Source: Rhytidiadelphus loreus (taxonomy: Eukaryota; Streptophyta; Bryopsida; Hypnales; Hylocomiaceae). From it: DNA of 64,000 bases. Within the stretch, counting starts at the first letter, position 1, and each line of letters starts with the position of its first letter. Under the pieces are notes generated by a model. The model searched no databases. It saw nothing but the letters and a program-made list of their open reading frames with translations, and was not told where the DNA came from. The position numbers and the translations under genes are program-made. Where the stretch lies: assembly GCA_947034895.1 (NCBI GenBank), contig OX344765.1:11909001-11973000 (forward strand), given 5' to 3'. Shown one piece after another: positions 10,321 to 20,800 of this stretch.

Positions 10321-10623
10321 TTAAGGTAGACATCCCAAAAGCGCCACTGACCTTAAAGCGCCATCTATGCTGTGTGTACATCTCGAAATTCAGTTTCTTA
10401 CCAGAGCATAGATGGCGCTTTTAGAACCCAACTTCATTCCTTAATAACTTTTGCATATGGTATCCAAATGCCACATTCTCTGGTGCGTTGGAACCTCCTT
10501 TCACTTGCCCACAAGAACTTATGAAATTATCACAAGTTCGATAATAGGAAATAGGCTCAGTAAGTTCGATAATAGGAAATAGGCTCAGTAGCAAAAAGTA
10601 GCGCTTTTGGGTTGCCTACCTTA
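10321..10623. mobile_element. MITE with TAAGGTAG ends and an internal hairpin
   Basis: The left end TAAGGTAGACATCCCAAAAG matches the right end read in reverse, TAAGGTAGGCAACCCAAAAG. The target is TA or TTA; the palindromic border makes it ambiguous. Inside is a perfect 17-bp inverted repeat, AAAGCGCCATCTATGCT at 10355-10371 and its complement at 10405-10421, and a 28-bp tandem duplication at 10534-10589. Confidence 0.65.
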
Positions 10624-11507
10624 GAGTCACCTATCTTATATGTCCACTTATACCACATCTCCATTGCCTTCCTCCTGCATCCATGCATATGACTAACATA
10701 TGACTGCCACCAATCTCGAATGCAACGTCGACTTCAGTGACTGTGTTTTGGAATTTTGGACCCACATGGGTTTGCTGTTTTACATTATAGTGTCCTAACC
10801 AGGGTTGGAATTTGCACACTTCAAATAGCAAATGAATGACATTTGTACACGAATTTCAAAAGGGCAAGTCATGCGAAAGACAAAAATAAGTTTGGACCAG
10901 TCATGTGAAAGAAGGAAATAAAAATGCCAGTCACTTGAAAGACAGCATTCACCCAAGCATACACGAATAACAACAAGCCCAACATACAAGAACAACAAGA
11001 ATACAAGTGACCCCTATAAGTTAAACATTCCTTAAGTGTAGAAAATCAAGCAAGAGTCCAAAAATCAAGAAAACAACTTGGGTTGGATTTCTCTTTAGGT
11101 CACTACTGGCCGTCTCTTCAGAGAGAGAATTTGTTATTTGTTCACCGAGTCGGTGAAACCAGAAAAAAAGTCACTCGGAGGTGCAAAACCTTCTGTTGCC
11201 AAGCATCTTGAAAATACCAGTGAGTGTGGGATTCACCAGCCAAACACAACAGCTGAATACTCACAATCTAAGCATCCACAGGATCTTCTACTGTGAAGCA
11301 AATAAAGGATCCTCGAGACTCTCTACTGTGAAGCTGTCCACAGAGAAGTAAACAACTGAAGGCATTTTCTACAGTAAGAAAAAAAAATTCAGAAAACCTC
11401 AAGTCTGTATCAACAACCCTCACCCAATCCTTCCTGGTCGAAACAAGAGCAGCCCCAAGCTCACAAGCGGCCAATACCAGTGACATAATGTACATGAACA
11501 AAGGATT

Positions 11508-11960
11508 CAAGGTTTCAGGGTTTAGGGGGTGAGACAACAACACGCATGCATTCATTGGAATTGCACCTGAATTGGTGCCCCAAATTGTGCATTCATGGCA
11601 GTGGTGAAAATTAGTAATCGTAGTTGAAGGGAAGTTAATTTGATTCATTGATAGTTCTATGTAAAGGGAGAGGCCCTATGAGGAGGGCCTTGTGAGTCAT
11701 TATACATTACTCCCCATCTTTTGAGAAGATAGTGTAATAGGGCGCCCAAGTAGGAGGGAGGGTGTAGCCCGACCGACATTGAGGGCACCCTATTATGGGG
11801 CGTAAAGCCCGGTCAAGACTTGTCGTGAAATTTAAAAAAAAATTTAGTCTACCCTCGCAATTTTCATAGGGCTGACCCTATGAGATCAACCCTATGAGGT
11901 TAGCTTTGTGAGATTAACCTTGTGAGATCTCACAACGGTGATCTCATGGATGTGAAGGGT
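11508..11960. repeat. Telomere-like tract and short direct repeats
   Basis: A short TTTCAGGGTTTAGGGGG tract near 11513-11530 resembles plant telomere repeats and matches a similar tract at the end of segment B. At about 11870-11935, variants of CCCTATGAGATCAA / CTTTGTGAGATTAA repeat three or four times. No gene seen. Confidence 0.45.
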
Positions 11961-12714
11961 TGTAAAAAGATATTGCACTTCAATTGATTGGGCTTTACGT
12001 ACACGAGCTGTACAGATTGTAACAACGCTAGCTCTTGCTAGTATGATTTTTGCAAGTTTATATCACTCGCTGGTTTAGTGAGGATTCATGAACACATATC
12101 TTGTTACCTGTATAGGGTAGATAGTGAAACCAATAATGCAATAAGTTATGATTATTTCGCTTTGAAATCTATTGAACCTAGGGATGATAAGAAAACACAC
12201 ATTTGTTAAAATTTTCATATGACTTCAAATGAGATTCTTGTACATCATTATAGAGAATATGATCTTCCTATTATAAGTATAATAATTTTGGACATACCTT
12301 GTTTTGAAACTTTGAAACTTCTTAGATTGTTCATAGGATTTCCAAAATGTACATTCTATGAGAATCTTGAGCCCCCTTTTGACTCCCAATAAGACTCAAT
12401 AAAAACTTTTAAAATTGAATAATAGGAACCATGTTCAAAGTGCTCATTCAAAAAATTAAAATTAGGTGTTATTTTCTCATAAAATCTCCAATGGTTTTTA
12501 AACAAATTTTTTGTTTCAAAGAGATACAAAAAATCATTGAGAGAATATCTAATAACATGATCCCTTTCTCAATGGTTGAACAATCTAAATGCCTACAAAA
12601 TCCAAAGACAATCTAATTGCACTTTTGGAGATGAATTAGTTAGATTTCATCTACATTTGCATGCCTCACCCATGCCAATGGACAAAAATCGCTTTTTCCA
12701 ATATTCACACCAAA
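11961..12714. other. AT-rich intergenic DNA, no gene seen
   Basis: No protein-like frame and no recognisable transposon ends. It is low-complexity A/T-rich sequence up to the TIR element at 12715. Confidence 0.45.
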
Positions 12715-13128
12715 TAAGGTAGTATGCTGTAAAAGCGCTCCCCTTCTTCAAACCGCTCCTATTTTGGGGTGAAAAATGGAAACCAAGTGATCCTTAAATG
12801 GATCATTGTAACAATTGAATGCATCAAGAAAAAATTATTTTTCTATTGCAAGAGCCAATCACTGCCTTTGATTTCCGCACATCTGTTTACAAACTGCAAG
12901 TGAACAGATTTTGGGAGACCTATGGTCACAAGTAGGTGCCTATGCCCTGAATCTTTGAAAATTTATAAGTAATTCAAAAATGATTGGAAAAATATAAAAC
13001 CACTTGTGTTAGTTTTGACATCCATTTGTCTTTCTCTGAAAAATTATTTTAAAATAATTCTGTCCACATAAGCCTATGAAAAAGGCGGACCAGCTCTTAA
13101 ATGGTCGCTTTTAGAGCATACTACCTTA
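12715..13128. mobile_element. MITE with TAAGGTAGTATGCT ends
   Basis: The left end TAAGGTAGTATGCTGTAAAA and the right end read in reverse, TAAGGTAGTATGCTCTAAAA, match over about 24 bp, continuing into AGCG. It is the same family as 10321-10623 (TAAGGTAG then AAAAGCGC). It is 414 bp with no coding capacity and lies immediately upstream of the GC-rich start of the NTF2-like locus. Confidence 0.72.
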
Positions 13129-13129
13129 G

Positions 13130-14192
13130 CTCTACCACCTCTCATGCATCCATTCCCACGGGGATCCACGGTCACCGGAGACCAACCCTCGTCTCTCGAA
13201 GTCCATTATTGCTCCTCCAAGCTTGCCCTCGCCCTTTGATCCTACGTTCCGTTCTCTCCGTGTTGTGGTCGTTGCTTAGAATTCTGTTTTGTGGGGGACT
13301 GGGGTTCTATCGATTTGCAGCTTTGGATTGGATTGCGAGCGGGAGCATTTGCACGCCCTTGCGATGGAGGTGCTTGAGTTCCACCATTTGTCGTCGGTGA
13401 GAGCATGTCGGCAGGAAGAGCCTGTCGGCAGCAAGAGATGGTGAAATTTTCAAGGCAGCGATCACTGTGGCTTGCTCTCACTTCAATTTTTGTCAGATTG
13501 GCGACTATATTGGTTGATCCTTGTTCGATGCTTAGGGTTTGATCTGGCGTACTTCAATCCGGAGTCGGCGGTACGTGTTGGTCCTGGCTGCTTTGTCACT
13601 GGTACGTGGAATCATCCCTGACGATATTTCGCAAGTAGTTTTGTGCCTTGTTTTGTGTCCACGGGTATGATTAGATTGCGAGCCTCTGACCGAATCTTGT
13701 AGCGCCAGGGTTTCTGGAGGATGGAATATTCCGTGTAGTTCTGAATTGCGTTTTTGATTTGCTTGATCTGTTTTCTGAAATTGCTACTTCCTCAAAGTTT
13801 CCTGAGGATGGGGATGCAAGGACATCGTAGTTTTGGGTTTAGGGATCATGGAGCTTGAGTAACGAGATGAATGCCCGTTCGAGTACTTTGTTTCCGCATG
13901 CTTCTCTTTCCGATCATGTCAGTGTGGAATTCAGACTTGTGGAAAGCTCCGTCACAAGCCTTTTTACAAATTCTTGTTAGGGTAGCTGTATTCAAATCCG
14001 GCCTTGCACGATTTTGAACCTGAATATCGTCTCAAACTACGAGCTCCATTGTAGAGATCTCCAACTGCGTTGCCTAAAATGACCTCCATTCTCGGAGCAT
14101 AACTCTTGAACTTCGGCAAGCCGTATTCATCCGTCTGTGACATTGATGATGGTGCGAATTTTGTTTGTCAGGCGATTCCTGAGTTCTTTCAG
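13130..14192 (+). other. GC-rich leader-like region before the NTF2-like exons
   Basis: Base composition rises and the sequence has the look of a plant 5' region (CT-rich start, GGGTTT motifs, splice-like sites). However, I could not find the expected upstream exons of the NTF2-like gene here. A dispersed repeat (13897-14076) occupies part of it. It may hold a promoter and leader, or be what remains after the 5' exons were lost. Confidence 0.3.
13897..14076 (+). repeat. Dispersed repeat, inverted copy of 626-803
   Basis: Matches the minus strand of 626-803 closely. Here the TTGCCT junction continues into unrelated sequence rather than into a TAA-flanked MITE, giving an empty site for the 124-621 element. 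The peptide-like frame is interrupted by a stop. Confidence 0.6.
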
Positions 14193-15143
14193 ATTCTGTG
14201 GGCTCCGTACTGGAGTTCATAGTAGATGACATCGCCACTGGTGATCCCAATGCTGCTGGTGTGATATGGCATTTAGGTAAAGGAAACCCTCTGAACTATG
14301 GTGTTTCCTTTTGGACATGATTTTCAGCCAAAATAGATTATTTTCCAAAGCGTTGAGAAAACATCATAAAGAGAATCTGAGATCTCTCTATGGTCACAAT
14401 GATTGCAATGATATTCCCATGATACGACCTCTATATGATCATCAAGATTGTATGGGAATATCACTATAATACATTACAGTAGAGAGACTTCTCCATGAGG
14501 CATGGAGAAGAATGTCTTTGTGAATTTGTGATTCCCTCCGTCTAATGTTTTTGCAACAATCGAATTCTACTGTAAACCTTGATGTTTTGGTAATCATGAT
14601 GTTTTGCTTCTCAAGTGAAGATGATAAAACTCTCTCCCGTGCTGTTTCTTTCAATTGTCTCACGAAAACGTTGTCCTTGCTATTTATGAAATAGAGTGGA
14701 ATGGTACGCCATTTCCGTTCAGCAAGGGTTGTAGCTTTTATCGCTGCCAAGTGATCAATGGCAAACGGCAGTTTGGGTAAGCACTTCACGAGCCTGTAAG
14801 TTACGTTCTGGTAATTATTTCTTGGTTTCTGTTTCTTGCAGTTGATAGTTAAGGGAGTCTCTGATGTGCACTGACTATTGCAGTTATGGCCGAGACGCTG
14901 TAGAGCCTTCCACCAAACCCGGTGATCTGACACTGGTGAGTAAGCATGAACACTTCTTTTCCAACTGAGCCATTTGTCCCCCTCCACTGATGAACCCGCC
15001 CTGTTTGTTGTGTGTACGGAAAAGACGGTTCTTACTCCCTACGTTAACGCACAATACTAAGCTTTCAGTGCTGTGTATGTTCGCATGTGGCTTTAAAGGG
15101 GCTCGGTGCATTGCTGCGGAGGATTCCCATCACTTGCGTTTAA
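14193..15143 (+). CDS. NTF2-like (SnoaL-fold) domain protein, 3' exons only
   Basis: Four exons with GT/AG borders join in frame: 14193-14276, 14695-14776, 14884-14935 and 15069-15143 (stop TAA). They read EFIVDDIATGDPNAAGVIWHLE, then WNGTPFPFSKGCSFYRC, QVINGKRQF, then YGRDAVEPSTKPGDLTL, and end VALKGLGALLRRIP. This order (VDDI, WHLEW, PFPFSKGCSFYR, GRDxVEP) is that of plant NTF2-fold proteins, often plastid-targeted and of unknown biochemical role. The last exon is less certain than the first three. The upstream half of the domain and the start codon were not found between 13.1 and 14.2 kb, so the gene may be 5'-truncated or have a distant or diverged first exon. A degenerate palindromic MITE lies in the first intron shown. 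Confidence 0.7.
14320..14525. mobile_element. Degenerate palindromic MITE in the NTF2-like intron
   Basis: Begins with ATTTTCAG, then AAACATCATAAAGAGAATCT, the same order as in the intact element at 46346-46614, and shows partial foldback around TATGATCATCAAGATTGTAT. The right arm is eroded. It lies wholly within the intron 14277-14694. Confidence 0.5.
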
Positions 15144-17885
15144 TTCGGTTTTGGAGGAGTCGTCTTTGAAGGTGTTAGTGCAGTTCGAAGATTGAAAGGC
15201 GTGCAAATTGGAGGACGAAATATAATGGTCTGATTCTGTTTTCAGGTAAGCCTGGTTCAATTCGCCATCCTTTGCCATGTTGTGCAAGTCAGTTTTCTTG
15301 GCAACTTGGTGGTCTGATTGGAGGGTTTGAGTTTGTGTAGCTCCCACTGCCATATGATTTTATTGAACTGATTTGCTGAAATGCATAAGGTAATTTGCAT
15401 CCAAATAAGCAATTGACCATTGTTCCTATTATTGAATTGGCTAATCTTTTTATTGGATCTTGTTGGAAGTCCAAAAGTATTCTAGATTCTCTTCTTATGC
15501 ATCTTTAGGGTGCTCGATATTATTTTCTGAATGTAGAGAATCACTACCTATAATGGATAATGCAATTTTGAGTTCCCATTATGAATGCACATTGCAGATA
15601 TTCGAAATCAATATTTTTATCATGTACCAATATGGTGGCTTATGTAGCATATGGTTACAGGGAATGAAAGCAACCTTAAGAGTTGATCAAGTTTAAGGGC
15701 AAACATTTGAAAATCTTGAAGTCAAATTTTGTTGTGTTTTTATAACCTTTCTTCAAATATTTGAATGTTAGTGAATATTGTGTGCCACTAGGCAAGCATG
15801 ATTCTTGTGTTGAATCATCACCATAGGCTGGACAATGAATTGTATTGAGTATTTTATTTTTGCCAATCAAATACATGTGCATTCTAATTGTATTCTAGGA
15901 GATGTAGCTCTAGGGTTATAAGTGTTGTGTGTGAGATTGCTTGGATAAGGGGCTATTCTACTTTGGGAATATTGAAGACATTGGATTTGTATAAGGCTAG
16001 AGTCTCCTTTTGAGCCCTAAGTCAACACTTTGATATTGGGGCTATAATATTTATCCCCTTAAAAACCTCTTATAGATATAAATAGTTGTAAAATGCCTCT
16101 CTTTAACCAATTCTCATGTTTTTTCCAATTTGTTGTAAAGTTGACCTAGGATATATGATTTCATGGCATGGTGGACTATCTAAATTAATCAAGAAATGGT
16201 GTTATGAATTGTGATTTGTTTCATAGATAGGTTTCCAGGTTTGTAAGAACAATTTCAGATTTGTTCCCAATTTGGTGTTGACATTGAAGTAGACTCCTAA
16301 ATCCACCATTTTATCTATTGTGCATAGTTTCTTTCATTAGATTGATAAAAGCTATATACATTTTAATTGATTTTTGATAAGAGATTTCAAAGCACCATAG
16401 ATTGCATCATTTGGATGTTGTATTTAAAAGTTATGAGGGATCAATTTTTTTTTGTAGATATTCTAAAATTGTTTCTTGAACAATTGGTTCATATTGATTT
16501 TAGAGATTCACAAGGAACATTTTTAAAGTCCCCTGTAGGCAATATAATGGAAATCCTTGTGACAATTCCCTTTTTTACATGTAGGGAATGTAGACATGAT
16601 AGGGAAATGTGAGACAGGATAATCTATTAGGGGGGAACTTTTGCATTTTTTAGTATTATTTGAAACTATTTGTAGATTTGGGGGGCTTATATCTAACTAA
16701 TATGTGGAATTTAAATTTTGAATCTCATTGATAGGTACAATTCATACTTTTTGGACTAGACTCTTTTCTAGGTTTCAATAGTTCAAAATATTAGTAATAT
16801 GTATATACATTTCATTTGTTTTACAATTTCATAAATCATAAAATTTCTTAGGTTTATTAACATACAAATTCTAGAATGTTAGATTTCTTTAATTAGAATT
16901 CATTGTCATGTAGACTGACAACTTACAAGTCTTATGTGTTCAACTTCAAAGTATTCTTGACAATTGATATGGGACAATTGTGTCTTATAAAATCTACCAA
17001 ATATTAGGTGGAAACAACATTGAAATGTATGATGTGTCAATTTGTTGTAAAATCTACCAATTTGGATTGCACATGGGGGATTTGGAGAGAGTTTATGAAA
17101 ATCCTTGCAAAGAAAACCCACTTGATTTCTTTACATATAAGAATTCTTTGAAGACCCCCCTTCTACGATGACATTAGAACATAGGGAAATATAGGAATTG
17201 GCAAAAATTAGTAGGGACAAACTATAGGATCTCTAAATTGGTCACATGGAATTCAAACAAGTTTGTTGTAATGTATATGAAAGCATATGATCATGTAATA
17301 CTTTTAGGCCCCTAGTTCATTTGGGTGTCTATTTTAAATTACAATATTAACATATGATGACCTATGTTGATATTTAGTGACATATCTTTGTGGGTTTCTA
17401 GGATGTTTATACTTCTTCAAAAATAAGGTATTCAAGGTATAGGTTGGCAAATCCTCTTTGCTTTTGTCTTGAAGAGAATACATGCATTTTCTTTTGAAGA
17501 ATTCTTTATGAATTGATTTTAGGAAGGATTATATCTGTTTTTGAGATTGGTTCTTCCTTGATTCACCTATTGTACACCAAATGTACCATGGTCTACAATC
17601 CCTTTTTGCAACATACAATTTTACTACATTATCATTTGTAATTCATGAGGTCTAAAGTGCTACATACAAAAACATGATTTGACAACATTTGAGAGTCTTT
17701 AAGCACTTTCTAGATTTTTATCATATGCCATGTATATTGTATTAACAAAAATCTTTTTTGGAACTTGGGATTCAAAGATTCAAAGAAGTGGGTCATTATT
17801 CTTATGGGGTTCATGAAACCTAAACTATTTTTTTCTTTTATTTTTAAACTTGTAATTATCAATTTTAATTTTGCAGTGGCGGAGC
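15144..17885. other. AT-rich intergenic and upstream region of the TNL gene
   Basis: No protein-like frame. A branch/acceptor-like TTTTAATTTTGCAG at 17863-17876 lies just before the TNL start codon, so part of this stretch may be a 5' leader intron. A core promoter could not be assigned in such AT-rich DNA. Confidence 0.4.
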
Positions 17886-20800
17886 ATGATGAGTGCTATG
17901 GAGGGTGGGGGTGAGCATTCCAAGAAATTGTGTACTCTTGAAGATACAAAGAATTCCATCATTGGTGACTTTTCCTATTTCTATTGAGTTTTTGACATCA
18001 TGACTTGTACTCCCTTTGTTTCTAAAATAGACTCATGTTTTGTTTGTGTTTTATAAGTGAAACATGGGTCTTTTTCAAAAACAAAGTTGGTTTTTTTTAT
18101 AGTGAATTTTGAACGCGATCCCACATGTAAATTGATGAATTGTTGATTTGTCAATTAAATTGATCATTGTTTGTTGTGTAGATGGATTTGGAAACTATGA
18201 TGTTTTCATAAGTCATAGAGGCCCTGATACCAAGGCAAGTTTTGTGGGCTATTTATACGATAGTTTGAAAAGAGTTGGGTTGCATCCCTTTTTGGATTGC
18301 ATATCCATTGCTAAAGGCCAAGATGCTTGGACATGCATTGATCATGCTATTCGGTCGACACCCTTAGCCCTAGTAATCTTTTCCAAGACTTTTACCCAAT
18401 CAGAGTGGTGCTTGAAAGAATTACATGCAATGTTGAACTCTCCTTCAATAAAGGTGCTTCCAATCTTCTACAAAGTTGAGCCTTGGGAAGTGAGTTTTCT
18501 AGAAAAGGGTCAACTAGTTGATGGATTTACAAAGTTGGCAAAGAAGCATGATAAGACTTTGATTGAAGAATGGAGGGTTGATTTAAAAAGAGCTTCCAAG
18601 CTCAATGGTTGGGAGTACAGAGTAGACGACAAGAGGTAAGTATCTGCGTTTGCAATATGTCTTACCAAGAATATTGTAGTTGAACTTGACATTGACATTA
18701 TAATTGGTGTTCATGAAATTTGTTTCAAATTGTTTGTAGGTTGGAAAATGACTTGGTACTTGAGGTGGTTGGAAAGTTCTTTGAATTGGCAAACAAGCCC
18801 CTTCCCATAGACGTGGGTGATCATATTGTGGGTGTGAAGCAAGTTGCCAAGAACCTCATTCAAGCACTTGATGAGAGGAAAGTGTTGATGTTGGGATTGT
18901 GGGGAATGGGTGGAATTGGAAAGTCCACTTTGGCTCGGGAATTATACAACCAATTAGAGAGAAGATTTGATGCGAGATGTTATGTGGGAGATGTCGTAGA
19001 AAAGGTGAATAAAAGTGGTGTGACGAGTGTCCAAAATCATATTTTGAAGACCTTGTGTGGAAATGAGTCAATGGAAATAACTATAGACAAATCAGAGGGG
19101 AAGATTATTCTTGAGGAAAGGTTATCTAAGAAATTCATTCTTTTGATTTTGGATGATGTTCGTGATGACAATGAGATGGATTATTTGATGTCACGCAAAA
19201 TGCTTAAGGAAGGTAGCATGTGCATTGTCACCTCTCGAAATCGTCGTGTATTTGAGAAGTCCACTTCATTTCATGTCAATCATGAGATTTACACGCATGA
19301 TGTTCAAATCTTGAACAAAGAAGATTCTCGAAGTGTCTTTGCATGTCATGCATTTGGAGGTGATTTGGAAGTGCCTCCAAGATTTGAAGGTCTTGTTGGA
19401 GATGTTAGTATGGCATGTGGTGGAGTGCCGTTGGTGTTGAAAGTTTGTGGATCTCTTTTGAAGGATGAGGAGGATGTGGAGATTTGGAAGGAGGTATTGA
19501 AGAAGTTGAATTGTGGCGCTATCATGGACGAAAAGAAGATATTTGAATGTCTTCGGATTAGCTATGACTCTCTTCCAAAAGAACATCAAGAAATGTTTTT
19601 AGATATTGCATGTGCATTATTGGGAGAATCCATGGAGATGGCTAAACTTTTTTGGAATTCCCAAGGTTGGTTTGCGGCACTAGGTGTGCGGAGCCTTGTG
19701 GAGAAGGCCCTAGTTAGAGTGGAATGGAATGATGCCTTTGGCATGCACGACCACTTGCGAGACATGGGCCGTGCCATTTCTAAGCAAGAAAGAACAAGTG
19801 TGGGTATTTGCAAACGCTTGTGGGGTTCTGAATCCTTGGCATTGTTGGACAAGAATGAGGTATGCTTGGTAACCATTGAATTTTAGTTTGGTTAATCTTT
19901 TTGGTATTGAGTGAGAAACTTAAATACATTATAGGAGGAATGTTTATTGAATTTCATTGTTTGAGGATCTAAGAATTGTTGTGTATATAGTCTTTCTATA
20001 GTTTACTTATATCTAGTTTCATTTGAGAAAAATTTGTATATTGAAGCTTTCTAAGTGTATTATGTTTTTTCTGGAATGTGTCTATGCAGCCACTACCTGT
20101 TTCTCTTCAAACTTTGGTCCTTCCGTGGAACCTAGAAGGTCATATTGACTTTTCTTTCATGAAAGAATTGCGTTTTTTAAAATGCGAGAGTGACTTGTTT
20201 ATGTTGTCATCACTTCCAAGAAGTTTGCGTTGGCTTAAATGCAATTCTATAAAGTCAAAATTAAGACATTTTCCAGAAGCACCTAGGAACAGTGAATTGG
20301 TGATATTATCTATGGTTGATGATTTCAAAGGTAGATTACCTGAATCTTTTAGAAATTTGACAATGTTAAAAGTCTTGAATCTACCGGAATGGAGCAATCT
20401 CATAGAACTTCCAAATTCGATTGGAGGCTTCCAAAATTTGAAAGTCTTGGATCTTAAAATGAATAGAATCCAAAGTTTACCTGAATCTTTTGGCAAGTTG
20501 AGCAACTTGGAAGTCTTGAATCTACTACAATGTGGCAAGCTCGTGGGTCTACCAAATTCATTTGGAAGCCTTCAGAAGTTGAGAAATTTAGATCTTCAAT
20601 GGAGTGGAATCCAAAGTTTTCCTGAATCTTTTGGAAAATTGAGCAATTTGGAAGTGTTGAACTTGAGGGGTTGTTCCAAGCTTGAGAAGCTATGTAATTC
20701 ATTTGGAGGCCTCCAGAATTTGAAAAATTTGGATCTTCAACGGAGTGGAATCCAAAGTTTACTTGAATCTTTTGGCAAGTTGAGCAATTTGGAAGTCTTA

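Larger units (their letters stand above)
2835..11530. repeat. Paralogous segment A (partner at about 36270-44290)
   Basis: After discounting nested insertions, this interval runs collinear with about 36270-44290. Anchors include the copia remnant (3130-3490 and 37500-37870), the flanks at 6012-6215 and 38465-38665, 6789-7020 and 38670-38900, 9271-9400 and 39107-39230, and an almost identical block at 11050-11480 and 43810-44260. The two copies carry different insertions, so most insertions post-date the duplication. It may be a segmental duplication or two copies of one large decayed element. Confidence 0.75.

Noticed and set aside
11268..11648. 126-codon minus-strand frame in segment A.
   Set aside because: The nearly identical DNA at 44000-44290 does not keep the same frame open to the same extent, and the product has no protein-like signature.
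14442..14987. 181-codon minus-strand frame.
   Set aside because: It overlaps in antisense two well-supported NTF2-like exons (14695-14776 and 14884-14935) and shows no motif, so it is a chance frame.
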